A DNA stretch of 64,000 nucleotides from Rhodospirillaceae bacterium (GCA_002712335.1 PATI01000004.1:11455-75454), one strand, 5' to 3'. Numbered from the stretch's first letter, positions 46,124 through 55,866 are shown. Translations and numbers: made by a program. Notes: generated by a model from the letters alone, not told the origin.

Positions 46124-46788
46124 TGCGTATCTCAATCTTAATTTTACAGCGTGAAGTTCGGTTAGCATTCAATCAGCTAGGCGATAACGCCATTATCGTA
46201 TTGTTTTTCATACTTGCCGCAATTTTATTTCCTTTGGGAGTGGGCCCCGAGCCAAAATTCCTAGCCGATCTAGCTCCCGGCATTTTATGGGTGATAGCAT
46301 TGTTAGCTAGCCTGCTCTCTTTTGAAAAACTATTTTCAAGTGACTTCGAAGACGGGAGCCTAGAGCAACTTGCGCTTACTTCCGCCCCCTTAGAGATTGT
46401 TGTGCTGGCGAAAGCTGCTGCCCACTGGCTAACTACTGGGATCCCGATAATGATCTTAACACCTTTAATCGCAGTTTTTTACCAAATGCCACTCTCAGGT
46501 TACAATATACTTCTAGTTTCTATGGTACTTGGCACTCCCACAATGAGCTTAATAGGTACGGTCGGTGCTGCACTGACGTTAGGATCTAAGCGAGGTAATG
46601 TTCTAATTTCTTTATTAGTCGTCCCACTTATTATACCAGTTTTAATATTTGGAACTGCAGCAATTGAAGCTGCAATCAACAATTACCCAACAACGCAGCA
46701 TCTGATGTTATTAGGGGCCTTCTTTCTCATTGCACTAGTTTTTAGTCCAATTGCCACTGCATCCGCACTTCGCCACGCTCTTGAATAA
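46123..46788 (+). CDS. ccmB: Heme exporter protein B
   Basis: A 221-residue membrane protein with six hydrophobic segments. The N-terminal LQREVRLAFNQLGDN and LASLLSFEKLFSSDFEDGSLEQL are diagnostic of CcmB, the permease partner of CcmA. It is followed by a 164-base gap before ccmC, unusual in an otherwise tight operon. Confidence 0.95.
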   Translation: MRISILILQREVRLAFNQLGDNAIIVLFFILAAILFPLGVGPEPKFLADLAPGILWVIALLASLLSFEKLFSSDFEDGSLEQLALTSAPLEIVVLAKAAAHWLTTGIPIMILTPLIAVFYQMPLSGYNILLVSMVLGTPTMSLIGTVGAALTLGSKRGNVLISLLVVPLIIPVLIFGTAAIEAAINNYPTTQHLMLLGAFFLIALVFSPIATASALRHALE

Positions 46789-46952
46789 TTTAATGTTAAC
46801 ACAATGTTTGAGTTTATGGTTTAAAAAATAAACGGTAATGATCAAATCACTTAAAAATACATTTAAGCTTGCTCTCTTAGACCTAATACGTTTTTTTCTA
46901 TTAGAAAGTTCTACGATTGTCAGGCTTAATTCACCATTTCAGACAATAGGTA

Positions 46953-47696
46953 ATGATGAAAAAGTACGCTAATCCTGCCCGTTTTAACCGCCTTGCAACA
47001 AAACTAATACCGTGGCTTGCCTGGCCTGCAGGGCTATGTATTTCACTGGGGGTTTTCCTAGGACTTTTCAATTCTCCACCGGATTATCAACAAGGAGAAA
47101 CAGTGAGGATAATGTATATACACGTGCCATCAGCTTGGATGGCCTTATTCATATATACAACCATGTCCATTGCGTGTGCGAGCGGTCTTGTATGGAAGCA
47201 TCCGCTTGCTCATATCTCAGCGAGAGCGGCAGCTCCCATCGGGGCTTGTTTTACATTTCTATGTTTATTAACTGGCTCGTTATGGGGCAAACCGATGTGG
47301 GGTGCCTGGTGGGTTTGGGATGCAAGGCTTACGTCGGTTTTAATTCTTTTTTTTCTATATCTTGGATTTATTGCCCTCCATCACGCATTTGAAGATCCGG
47401 CAAGGGGTGAACGTTCAGCAGCTGTATTAGCAATTGTTGGTATTATCAACGTACCTATTATTAAATTTTCAGTAGATTGGTGGAATACTCTTCATCAGCC
47501 GGCAAGTGTCCTAAAATTATCTGGGCCGGAGATTCACTCCACGATGCTATACCCACTTTTAATTATGGCCACTGGGTTCATGCTTTATTTCAGTGTGATA
47601 CTCATACTTAGAATGAGAACCCTAATGTTAGAGCGCCGTATTCGAATTATGCGAATAAATAATATTTATCAAACGGCGACAAAGGAGAAGAACTGA
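46953..47696 (+). CDS. ccmC: Heme lyase component CcmC
   Basis: A 247-residue membrane protein with six spans. The tryptophan-rich heme-handling motif is WGAWWVWDARLTS, and flanking His residues lie in YIHVPSAW and DWWNTLHQPAS. CcmC attaches heme to CcmE. Two in-frame ATGs (46953 and 46956) are possible; the second is better spaced from AGG at 46948. The upstream gap contains only a weak 44-codon frame that overlaps this start. Confidence 0.95.
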   Translation: MMKKYANPARFNRLATKLIPWLAWPAGLCISLGVFLGLFNSPPDYQQGETVRIMYIHVPSAWMALFIYTTMSIACASGLVWKHPLAHISARAAAPIGACFTFLCLLTGSLWGKPMWGAWWVWDARLTSVLILFFLYLGFIALHHAFEDPARGERSAAVLAIVGIINVPIIKFSVDWWNTLHQPASVLKLSGPEIHSTMLYPLLIMATGFMLYFSVILILRMRTLMLERRIRIMRINNIYQTATKEKN

Positions 47697-47697
47697 A

Positions 47698-47883
47698 ATG
47701 GCCTTAAACTTAGATTTTTTATCCATGGGCAATTACGGAATATTTGTATGGCTTACCTATGGTGCCGCTACCATCATTCTTTTTAGCCTTTTATATATTT
47801 CTATTCGAACATGGCAACAAATCAGCGCTGAAGGCAAAACCCTGGAAGCTGAACTAACATATAAGAACGGCAAAGCTGAATAG
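47698..47883 (+). CDS. ccmD: Heme exporter protein CcmD
   Basis: A 61-residue single-span membrane protein, one base after ccmC. YGIFVWLTYGAATIIL and the following basic/charged cytoplasmic tail fit CcmD, which holds CcmC and CcmE together and helps release holo-CcmE. Small size and position between ccmC and ccmE make the call secure although the sequence is weakly conserved. Confidence 0.9.
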   Translation: MALNLDFLSMGNYGIFVWLTYGAATIILFSLLYISIRTWQQISAEGKTLEAELTYKNGKAE

Positions 47884-47902
47884 AATAAAATCGGAGTATG
47901 GA

Positions 47903-48355
47903 TTGACACGCAAACGACGTCGTTTTTATTTCTTAATATCATGTATGATCACTTTATGTATTGCTGCGGCGCTAGTCCTGACCGCTATTGAGGACAAAAT
48001 TACCTTTTTTTACAGCCCAACAGATTTAGTATTGAAAAAAAATATGCCAAATGCCCAACAAATACGCATTGGTGGTTTGGTTAAAAGAGATAGCTGGAAA
48101 AAACCTTTTAATGGCCTCACTCATAAATTCATTATTACAGATTTGCAATACGACATTCTGGTTTCTTTCAAAGGCATTATTCCAGATATTTTTCGCGAGG
48201 GGCAAGGTGTGGTTGTATTGGGTAGGCTAACCGAAAATGGTGTATTTCAAGCAAGTGAAGTACTTGCAAAACATGATGAAAGATATATGCCTCCAGAAGT
48301 TGCCGACGCTCTGAAAAAATCAGGCAAGTGGGAAGGAAACAAGGTTAAACAATAA
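47903..48355 (+). CDS. ccmE: Cytochrome c-type biogenesis heme chaperone CcmE
   Basis: A 150-residue membrane-anchored periplasmic heme chaperone. A basic start (TRKRRRF) precedes the anchor (about residues 9-27). The heme is bound covalently at H124 in AKHDERYMPPEV, with Y128 as an axial ligand, the usual H-D-E-x-Y form. The start is TTG at 47903, 19 bases after ccmD. It overlaps ccmF by one base (TAATG). Confidence 0.95.
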   Translation: MTRKRRRFYFLISCMITLCIAAALVLTAIEDKITFFYSPTDLVLKKNMPNAQQIRIGGLVKRDSWKKPFNGLTHKFIITDLQYDILVSFKGIIPDIFREGQGVVVLGRLTENGVFQASEVLAKHDERYMPPEVADALKKSGKWEGNKVKQ

Positions 48356-50355
48356 TGGCAGCAGAGATAGGACATTTTGCACTCTTGCTAGCTCTAATCA
48401 TAAGCATTATCCAAGTAATTGTCCCTTTAACTGGCACAGAAAAAAAGATAGTGGGTTTGACTACTTTTGCTAGACCCGCTGCGCGAGGTCAATTTCTATT
48501 TATTATTATCGCATTTTCCTGCCTCATGTATTTATACGTTGTCTCCGATTTCTCGGTGGCAAATGTCGCCTACAATTCTCATACATCAAAACCACTTATT
48601 TATAAAATAACAGGAGTTTGGGGAAATCACGAGGGCTCTATGTTGCTATGGGTAGCAATTCTCTCACTTTTTGGATTGGGAGTATCTGAACTAGGCAAGG
48701 GGTTGCCTCCATTTTTACGGGCTCGTGTATTGGCAATTCAGGGATTAATAGGTGGTTTATTTTTAGCCTTTATTATCTTTACCTCGAACCCATTTGAAAG
48801 GCTTGACCCGGCACCACTAGAAGGACAGGGTCTCAATCCGATACTACAGGACCCGGGGCTCGCCTTTCATCCTCCTTTACTATATTTGGGTTATGTAGGG
48901 TTTTCGATTGTATTCTCTTTTGCCGTTGCCGCTCTGATTGAAGGACGTGTCGATGCTGCCTGGGGTCGTTGGATTCGGCCTTGGACTTTATCCGCTTGGT
49001 GTGCTCTTACCGCCGGAATTGCGTTGGGCAGCTGGTGGGCATATTACGAATTAGGTTGGGGTGGTTGGTGGTTTTGGGATCCAGTTGAAAATGCATCTTT
49101 TATTCCATGGCTGGTGGGAACCGCACTACTGCATTCAGCCATAGTCGTCGAAAAACGTAATGCGTTAAAAACCTGGACAATTTTACTAGCAATTCTAGCA
49201 TTCTCGATGTCTTTATTAGGAACCTTCCTAGTACGCTCAGGAATTTTGACTTCGGTTCATACCTTTGCTAGTGACCCAGAGCGCGGTGTTTTTATTTTAT
49301 GTCTTCTGGTTTTTTTAATTGGTGGTTCATTGATACTTTTTGCAATTAGATCACCCAAACTAAAAGGCGGCGGTCTGTTCGCACCAATATCGCGCGAAAG
49401 TGCGCTGGTTCTAAATAACCTCCTCTTAACGACCAGTGCCTCTGTAGTTCTATTGGGTACGTTATATCCTCTAATTCTTGACGCATTAGGTGGAGGAAAA
49501 GTATCTGTTGGCGCACCATTTTTTAATGCTACTTTTATTCCCTTAATTACTCCAGCAATGCTGGCCGCTGTCATAGGCGCAAAGCTGACATGGAAACGGT
49601 CTGACCTTGGATCAGTTCTCTTACGTTTAAAATTTGCCTTTTTAAGCACCATACTCGTTATTATTGCAAGCGCCTGGATAGCCGGTAGTCTAGACGATAT
49701 TCTCGCCGCATTCGGTTTCGGAATTTCCGCATGGCTTATCATTGGAAGTATTACTGAACTTGCCGAAAAAATCTCTCTATTTCGGGGACCATTTTCAAAT
49801 ACTTTGAAGCGGGCCATCGGATTGCCTCGGTCATTTTGGGGTATGGCAATTGCCCATTCCGCCTTGGGCATTATGGTCGCCGGAATTACAGCTTCCTCTG
49901 CATGGAAAATTGAAAAAATCCAGATGATGGGCCCAGGCGATACAATTTCAATTGCCGGTTACAATGTGAATTTTCAGGGAACTCGGCAAATTAGCGGTCC
50001 CAACTACAAAGCAGAACGAGGTACTTTCAAGGTCTTTAAGTTAGGGCGGCATATAGCCACCCTATCACCAGAAAAACGAGAATATCCCGTTGAACGCGGC
50101 CAAACTACTGAGGCTAGCATTAAAACAATGTTCACCGGAGACCTTTATATAGTGCTAGGAGAAAGAAGCTCAGCATCAGGCAAGTTTAGTACAAACTGGA
50201 GTACGCGCATCTATTTCAATCCACTAGTCGTCTGGATATGGGGAGGGGCAATTCTGATGGCTTTTGGTGGTCTCATTTCTCTCACAGACAGACGATATCG
50301 CATTGGAGCACCAACCGCTGCCAGACCTTTTAAAGACGCACCCGAAGGCAGATGA
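48355..50355 (+). CDS. ccmF: Cytochrome c heme lyase subunit CcmF
   Basis: A 666-residue protein with many membrane segments. The WWD motif reads WGGWWFWDPVENASF; conserved His residues occur in WGNHEGSMLLW, FHPPLLYLGY and TSVHTFA. With CcmH/I it transfers heme from CcmE to apocytochrome CXXCH sites. It is close to the usual CcmF length. ccmG starts one base after its stop. Confidence 0.96.
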   Translation: MAAEIGHFALLLALIISIIQVIVPLTGTEKKIVGLTTFARPAARGQFLFIIIAFSCLMYLYVVSDFSVANVAYNSHTSKPLIYKITGVWGNHEGSMLLWVAILSLFGLGVSELGKGLPPFLRARVLAIQGLIGGLFLAFIIFTSNPFERLDPAPLEGQGLNPILQDPGLAFHPPLLYLGYVGFSIVFSFAVAALIEGRVDAAWGRWIRPWTLSAWCALTAGIALGSWWAYYELGWGGWWFWDPVENASFIPWLVGTALLHSAIVVEKRNALKTWTILLAILAFSMSLLGTFLVRSGILTSVHTFASDPERGVFILCLLVFLIGGSLILFAIRSPKLKGGGLFAPISRESALVLNNLLLTTSASVVLLGTLYPLILDALGGGKVSVGAPFFNATFIPLITPAMLAAVIGAKLTWKRSDLGSVLLRLKFAFLSTILVIIASAWIAGSLDDILAAFGFGISAWLIIGSITELAEKISLFRGPFSNTLKRAIGLPRSFWGMAIAHSALGIMVAGITASSAWKIEKIQMMGPGDTISIAGYNVNFQGTRQISGPNYKAERGTFKVFKLGRHIATLSPEKREYPVERGQTTEASIKTMFTGDLYIVLGERSSASGKFSTNWSTRIYFNPLVVWIWGGAILMAFGGLISLTDRRYRIGAPTAARPFKDAPEGR

Positions 50356-50356
50356 C

Positions 50357-50908
50357 ATGAAATTCAATTTGCGTTGGAGCTACTTCTTACCAGCGATACT
50401 GCTCCTCACACTAGCCCTAATTTTCTCGGTGTATTTAGAAAAAATCAAAAGTGGAAAATCCATAAGGGATGTACCATCAGCGATGATAGGTAAATCAGTC
50501 CCCAGTTTTAAACTTCCCGGAATTGAAGGCATTGGCGAAGGCTTTAGTAGTAAAGTTTTAAAAGGAAAAACCACCCTGGTTAATATATGGGCTAGCTGGT
50601 GCCAACCCTGCCACTTGGAACATAAATATTTAATGAAGCTCGCTAAACAGGGGGTTTGGATTTATAGCATAAACTATAAAGATACTCCTCAAGCAGCCAG
50701 ATTATTTTTAACTAAACTTGGAAATCCATATAAATCAATTGGAGCAGATCTTACAGGAAGAGTGACTATTGATTGGGGTGTCTACGGATACCCAGAAACC
50801 TTTATCATCGACAAAAATGGTTATATTCGATATCGGCATATAGGACCAATTATGAACGATGATTTAACACAAAAAATAATCCCGATGATTAAGAGTCTTA
50901 ACAAATGA
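50357..50908 (+). CDS. ccmG: Thiol:disulfide interchange protein CcmG/DsbE
   Basis: A 183-residue membrane-anchored thioredoxin-like protein. The active site is W-C82-Q-P-C85 (WASWCQPCHLEH). A single N-terminal span (about residues 8-26) anchors it in the periplasm, and YGYPETFIIDKNG contains the cis-Pro loop. It reduces the heme-binding cysteines of apocytochrome c. The ATG at 50357 is right after the ccmF stop; the longer frame that begins inside ccmF is rejected. It overlaps ccmH by four bases. Confidence 0.95.
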   Translation: MKFNLRWSYFLPAILLLTLALIFSVYLEKIKSGKSIRDVPSAMIGKSVPSFKLPGIEGIGEGFSSKVLKGKTTLVNIWASWCQPCHLEHKYLMKLAKQGVWIYSINYKDTPQAARLFLTKLGNPYKSIGADLTGRVTIDWGVYGYPETFIIDKNGYIRYRHIGPIMNDDLTQKIIPMIKSLNK

Positions 50909-51387
50909 AAACCAAGTGTCTTATCGCCGTTTTCATAATGATGTTCACCCCGATGAAGACCTCAATTGCCATTGAACCCAGTGAAATTTTTAAAGATCCT
51001 GTACTTGAGCAACGCGCGCGTAATTTAAGCCAAGGTCTGCGCTGCTTAGTTTGTCAGAATCAGTCCATAGACGACTCCAACGCCGACCTCGCTCGAGATT
51101 TGCGGTTGGTTGTCCGTGAACGCCTGAAATTAGGATATACAAATGACCAAGTATTGGATTTTGTGGTTTCCAGATACGGTGAATTCGTGCTGTTGAGACC
51201 ACGTTTAAATACCCGAACCGCTCTCCTTTGGTTATCACCAGTTCTTATTCTCTCTTTTGGAATTATAGGGATCATTATCTGGTTTCGTCGACGAAATTTA
51301 ATCGAAATTAATAATTTAAGTTCCAAAGAGGAGAAAAAAGTTCTCTGCCTGCTGAGCAAAAACTCTAATAGTAAAAACGGTGGATAA
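50905..51387 (+). CDS. ccmH: Cytochrome c-type biogenesis protein CcmH
   Basis: A 160-residue protein with an N-terminal signal, the redox motif LRC47-x2-C50QNQ, and one C-terminal membrane span (TALLWLSPVLILSFGIIGIIIWF). The conserved DLARDLRLVVRERL helix and LDFVVSRYGEFVLLRP match CcmH. It takes part in apocytochrome thioreduction with CcmG and ccmF. It overlaps ccmI by eight bases. Confidence 0.95.
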   Translation: MKTKCLIAVFIMMFTPMKTSIAIEPSEIFKDPVLEQRARNLSQGLRCLVCQNQSIDDSNADLARDLRLVVRERLKLGYTNDQVLDFVVSRYGEFVLLRPRLNTRTALLWLSPVLILSFGIIGIIIWFRRRNLIEINNLSSKEEKKVLCLLSKNSNSKNGG

Positions 51388-52309
51388 GACACTCGTTATG
51401 TTATGGATAATCCTCATTATTATGACAATAAGCGCTTTAGCCATCATACTTATACCTTATTTCAAAAACCAACAACTTGATCGTAAATCTATAGAATATA
51501 TTGCAAGATTTTATCGAGGCCAGCTTCGAGAGCTAGAATCGGATATTGAACGAGGCATGATTGGTAAAGAGACAGCAAAGACTGCGCGCACAGAAATAGA
51601 AAGAAATTTACTTGCGGAAAATTCTAAAGAAATATTTGAGGAACATACTGAAAACACAATTTCAAGAAAATTCATTTTTGTAATTATATTATTTATGGTC
51701 CCTTTCTTAAGCTTCGGACTTTATGGCATCACTGGGTCACCTAACTTACCCAGTCAACTATATAACTATCCCAAAGAAACAAATAAAACTCACTCGGATA
51801 AATTAAAAACAAAGTTAGAAAAATTTATTTCCATACTTAATAGCCGATTGCAGGAAAACCCAAACGATTTTAAGAGTTGGCAATTGTACGCCCGTTCTTT
51901 AGGTCTCTTAGGACACTATAAGGATGCTATTGCCGCTTACAATCGAGCTATTACCTTAGCTCCTAGAGGCACTAACCTTTTTTCAGAATTAGCAGAAGCG
52001 CAAATTAATGCCGCCAACGGCACCGTTGACAAGTTTGCGAGAATAAATCTTGAAAAATCTTTAACTCTAGACCCATTCCACCCACTTACGCGCTATTATG
52101 TTGGACTCGCAGCCAAGCAAGCGGGGAAACTTGAAGATGCCCTTAAGATTTGGTTAGAACTGCAAATAAGTATAAATAAAAACGTTCATTGGAGAAAAAT
52201 ACTTACGGAACAAGTCACCAGATTATCTAAAACAATGGGAATATCTGAAAAAACATTGGCAAGCATGCGTAAAAACATGAAAGATAAAATTCAAAGGAAA
52301 ATTAAATAG
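51380..52309 (+). CDS. ccmI: c-type cytochrome biogenesis protein CcmI
   Basis: A 309-residue protein. Two membrane segments (about residues 6-25 and 95-115) enclose a short charged loop with YRGQLRELESDIERGMI, and a TPR-rich periplasmic domain follows (SWQLYARSLGLLGHYKDAIAAYNRAITLAP). CcmI binds apocytochromes and passes them to CcmFH. The start is GTG at 51380. It closes the ccm operon and converges on the VOC gene with a 35-base gap. Confidence 0.88.
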   Translation: MDKTLVMLWIILIIMTISALAIILIPYFKNQQLDRKSIEYIARFYRGQLRELESDIERGMIGKETAKTARTEIERNLLAENSKEIFEEHTENTISRKFIFVIILFMVPFLSFGLYGITGSPNLPSQLYNYPKETNKTHSDKLKTKLEKFISILNSRLQENPNDFKSWQLYARSLGLLGHYKDAIAAYNRAITLAPRGTNLFSELAEAQINAANGTVDKFARINLEKSLTLDPFHPLTRYYVGLAAKQAGKLEDALKIWLELQISINKNVHWRKILTEQVTRLSKTMGISEKTLASMRKNMKDKIQRKIK

Positions 52310-52344
52310 CTAACGCACTACCCCAAGAACTACCCCCCTAAATG

Positions 52345-53283
52345 CTAGCCACCCTGAATTTTTTTATTTAGAAGAGCCTCGCCCATGCTTTCTCCTAAGT
52401 TCCACTCTGCAAAATTTTCAGGTGTTGACGCCCATTCACGCGGCACCCAATCATCATCAACAACATCAGAGTCAAAATCATACTCTGCTGCCCCGCCACA
52501 TGGATTTTTAAAATACCAAAAATAACAAGAAGAAATTGGGTGCCGGCCTGGTCCCATCATGGTGTCCCAACCCTTGCGGGTCATGTTATTCCCACCACCA
52601 AAAAATTCATGGATTGACCCGAGTTCAAATGCAAGGTGATGAAACTCTCGTTTTCCTGCACCAGAATCCAATAAAAAAACGTTGTGATGATTGTTGGCAT
52701 CCGCGCACCGCATAAAATAGCCGCGTCCCGGATAAGAATCCGTTAATTTAAAACCTAACTTTTGTATATAGAAGTCTTTATGCGGCTCCAGTTGATCAGT
52801 CATAAATGCGATATGTGAGATAATTAGTGGCGATGCAGAACTATATGATTGACCCCGTCGGTTTAGCCGTTTGATATTTCCTGGAATATTTATTTCTGCA
52901 TTAGGAACAATCACTTGCTTGCATTTTGAAGGTCTGAATGCAATTCCAAATCCCATTGGATCAACACCATGCAGAGTTCCGTCTGCATCAATAGAGATAT
53001 CCCCTTCCTCTTTAAGTATTGTTTGCAATGAATAAATATCGTCGAGAGAGGCCACACCAAATGTTACTTCGCGCATTGTAGCTGTCTTATTGGGTCCGAC
53101 TGGAGGCGGTAAATTTGGTAAATCGTAAGGGGTTAACTCAATTTCTGCCCCATTTAAAGTCGAAAATAAGACCTTCCTTTCCTTTGAAATCTCTGATTTA
53201 AGACCAAAATCATTCCAAAAATTGCTGGCGACTTCGAGATCATCAACTCCATAAGTTACTCTCTCAATACCAGTGTGATGCAT
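52345..53283 (-). CDS. Two-domain VOC protein, type I extradiol dioxygenase-like
   Basis: A 312-residue protein with two glyoxalase/extradiol (VOC) modules. The C-terminal module keeps what looks like a full 2-His-1-Glu iron site: H157 in ISHIAF, H215 or H216 in FHHLAF and E267 in GAAEYDF, with spacing close to that of BphC-type ring-cleavage dioxygenases. It may therefore open a dihydroxylated ring. It is the last gene of the ten-gene minus-strand catabolic unit, 112 bases after the amidohydrolase, the widest gap in the unit. Substrate unknown. Confidence 0.82.
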   Translation of the reverse strand: MHHTGIERVTYGVDDLEVASNFWNDFGLKSEISKERKVLFSTLNGAEIELTPYDLPNLPPPVGPNKTATMREVTFGVASLDDIYSLQTILKEEGDISIDADGTLHGVDPMGFGIAFRPSKCKQVIVPNAEINIPGNIKRLNRRGQSYSSASPLIISHIAFMTDQLEPHKDFYIQKLGFKLTDSYPGRGYFMRCADANNHHNVFLLDSGAGKREFHHLAFELGSIHEFFGGGNNMTRKGWDTMMGPGRHPISSCYFWYFKNPCGGAAEYDFDSDVVDDDWVPREWASTPENFAEWNLGESMGEALLNKKIQGG

Positions 53284-53395
53284 TTATCCCTCAGCAATTG
53301 AATTAGAGAAAATAGTTAGTGTGAAAGAATGAATTTAATAAATCATTCCTAAATTTATACACCTACTTTGATCTCTTTAATAAACAGATATTTCA

Positions 53396-54607
53396 TTAAC
53401 ATAAGTCTTGAAACATTTTTTGATCCGTATCAAATAAGTTGCCATCCTTAAAAACCTTAGATGGAATATAGGTGTGAGACAGGGTAATTTCCTTCCCCTC
53501 CGAATCTGAGATCGTATGCTCGGTAGCGCTTACTTTTAATACGGTAATATCGGCTATGCTACCTTCAGCAAGGGTACCAATTTCATCATTGGACCTAAGA
53601 AGAACAGCAGGTGTATATGTCAAGCATTTAACTGCTTCCTCTAGGGGCAACCCCAATTGAACCAACCTGTTAAAGGCCCCTGCTAGGCTGTAATCTAATC
53701 TAGAAAAATCGTGAAACGCATTAAAATCACCGTGCAGATCACTACTAATTGTATGCGGCGGATATCCTCCCTCTAACATCATCTTAGCTATTCTATATGA
53801 AAAGTTAATTCCGTATCCAACATCAAATTTTATCCCCCGATCATATGCTTCCTGCACAAACTCTGGGATTATTTTAGAAGCACCAACAACACCATCGGGC
53901 ATGTTACTGTATGCATGCGCCACAATATCTCCTGGGCGTAGAAGCTTCAGAGCTTTTTTAATAACTGATCTAGGCTCAGGACGATTGACCTTACTAACGG
54001 GAAACAATTCTCCTGTATGGACGTAAATAGGTATATTGCATTTTTCCCCGGCGTTTATTGCTTGTTCGAGTACGGTAGTATCCCAATGAGATAAGCCTCC
54101 GGACTCTCCATGGGATTTTATACCGCAAATCATTTCCGGATACTGGTGGTAAACTTTTACAATTTCCTCTTCACGAGTCATCTGCGGGCTATGCAGGGTA
54201 GTCCCTTCCATTCCACCCATTAATGCGCCGGCAAGATTTGCCGAAACAAAGCAACGCACATCCGTAATAGCTTTATTTCGAATAAAAGCTTCAAAGCCTC
54301 CAACTGTCCACGGACCAGCACTACCCTGATCAACTATGGTTGTAGCTCCTGATAAAATACCTGCCTTATCGGGAGATATACCAAAATTAGTTACCCATTC
54401 ATAAACATGAACATGCAAATCAATGAAGCCGGGACAAACAATTTCATTTCTAAAATTAATAGGGTTTTGGGAATCGATTGGTGAGATAATTTTGGTATCA
54501 AATAATCCTATCTTGCCATTCTTAATTCCAATAGTGGCTGGACCAAAGTAATTGGTAGCTGGATCGCATACGTTCTGAGCGGTTATTACCGTATCAAATG
54601 CCGTCAT
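53396..54607 (-). CDS. Amidohydrolase/dihydroorotase-like metallohydrolase
   Basis: A 403-residue binuclear amidohydrolase. The metal ligands fit H65-x-H67 (DLHVHVYEW), a carboxylated K164 (GIKSHGE), H197 (YVHTGE), H231 (VAHAYSN) and D290 (SSDLHGD). The style is that of the amidohydrolase/deacetylase family related to dihydroorotases and hydantoinases, enzymes that open cyclic amides or remove acyl groups. Its start overlaps the M20 gene by four bases, so the two are coupled, and the pairing with a carbamoylase-like enzyme suggests two sequential C-N hydrolyses. Confidence 0.85.
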   Translation of the reverse strand: MTAFDTVITAQNVCDPATNYFGPATIGIKNGKIGLFDTKIISPIDSQNPINFRNEIVCPGFIDLHVHVYEWVTNFGISPDKAGILSGATTIVDQGSAGPWTVGGFEAFIRNKAITDVRCFVSANLAGALMGGMEGTTLHSPQMTREEEIVKVYHQYPEMICGIKSHGESGGLSHWDTTVLEQAINAGEKCNIPIYVHTGELFPVSKVNRPEPRSVIKKALKLLRPGDIVAHAYSNMPDGVVGASKIIPEFVQEAYDRGIKFDVGYGINFSYRIAKMMLEGGYPPHTISSDLHGDFNAFHDFSRLDYSLAGAFNRLVQLGLPLEEAVKCLTYTPAVLLRSNDEIGTLAEGSIADITVLKVSATEHTISDSEGKEITLSHTYIPSKVFKDGNLFDTDQKMFQDLC

Positions 54608-55851
54608 AATTGATTTTCTGAATTAGCAAACTCCAATAATGTAGCACACAATACCTGAGCACCTGAAAATATATCTCTTTGGTTTGTAAATTCACTGACA
54701 TTGTGGCTAACGCCATTGCATGAAGGAACAAAAATCATGCCCGAAGGACAAAAATAACTCATTTGTCTAGCGTCATGTCCCGCACCGGAAAATATACGGC
54801 GACATGGCAAATCAAGTTTTTTTGACTCAGTCTCAATAACGTCTATAACCTTTTCGTTAAAGTTGATGGTATCCGCTTCTGCAATGCACCGTACCTCAGA
54901 TGAACATTGAGACACAGTTTGATCTACAAGTTTTCGTACTCGGCCCTCACATTCAATTAGAATAGCTGTGTCTGGGTGGCGCAAATCTATCGAGAATTCA
55001 ACTTCGCTAGAGACGACCGATGGCACATTGGGTTCTATATTTAACATGCCCACCGTGAAACGAATGTCTTTTATTTTTGAAAAAACGTTATACAATTTCT
55101 CAATGATTCTTGACGCCTCTTCAATCGCGTCCTTTCTCAGGTGGTATGGTGTTGTGCCAGCATGTGCTTCATCACCCATAATTTTCACGCGCATACGCCT
55201 CACACCTTGTATTCCGGTAACGGCACCGATAGGTATATCTTCACTTTCTAAAATTGGACCTTGTTCAATATGTGCTTCTATAAAACAGTAGACCTCTCTT
55301 CCGAGAGATACTCTCTTGATAGTGGGTAAATGATCTTGAAGTTTCAGAAGCTCTTCCTCAACCGACACACCTAATTTATCCTTCACAGCTTTAATATCTG
55401 CTAATGGTTTTACTCCCACATATGCTTCTGACCCCATCATACCTGGAGCAAAACGTGAGCCTTCCTCGTTCATCCACGCAACAATTTCAATATTTCTCTT
55501 ATGAGAAATATTAGAATTAATAATTGCCCGCGCTGCCTCCAACCCCGCAACCACACCATAAGCTCCGTCAAACTTTCCACCAGTAGGTTGTGTATCCAAG
55601 TGAGAACCGGTCATAACCGCAGGCAATTCCGGTTCAGAACCTTCAAGACAAAAGAAAAGATTTCCTGCCTCATCAGCGGCGACACTTAACCCGTAGGCCT
55701 CTGCCCAGGTTATGCATAAATCACGTGCAGCAAATTCCTCAGGTGTAAGGGCTTGGCGGTTAACCCCCCCACCTTCGATTGCTCCAATCTCAGCCAGCTC
55801 CATTAAATTCGACCAGAGTCTTTCAGTATTAATATGCTCCGCAGGAGTCAT
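54604..55851 (-). CDS. M20 family Zn-dependent hydrolase (hydantoinase/N-carbamoylase type)
   Basis: A 415-residue M20/amidase (HyuC/AllC) family enzyme. Metal ligands sit in TGSHLDTQPTGGKFDG (H84, D95), NEEGSRFA (Glu pair) and near the end in NGVSHNVSE (His); GAGHDARQMSYF is the family's substrate-binding loop. Members cleave N-carbamoyl amino acids, ureidoglycolate-type compounds or allantoate, releasing ammonia or carbamate. The pairing with a cyclic amidohydrolase resembles hydantoin or pyrimidine catabolism. It lies 15 bases after the alpha/beta hydrolase gene. Confidence 0.9.
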   Translation of the reverse strand: MTPAEHINTERLWSNLMELAEIGAIEGGGVNRQALTPEEFAARDLCITWAEAYGLSVAADEAGNLFFCLEGSEPELPAVMTGSHLDTQPTGGKFDGAYGVVAGLEAARAIINSNISHKRNIEIVAWMNEEGSRFAPGMMGSEAYVGVKPLADIKAVKDKLGVSVEEELLKLQDHLPTIKRVSLGREVYCFIEAHIEQGPILESEDIPIGAVTGIQGVRRMRVKIMGDEAHAGTTPYHLRKDAIEEASRIIEKLYNVFSKIKDIRFTVGMLNIEPNVPSVVSSEVEFSIDLRHPDTAILIECEGRVRKLVDQTVSQCSSEVRCIAEADTINFNEKVIDVIETESKKLDLPCRRIFSGAGHDARQMSYFCPSGMIFVPSCNGVSHNVSEFTNQRDIFSGAQVLCATLLEFANSENQL

Positions 55852-55866
55852 GTGTCGCTCTTAAAT

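Noticed and set aside
49257..49871. Minus-strand open frame of 204 codons opposite ccmF
   Set aside because: Antisense to a certain gene, with no domain and no ribosome-binding site.
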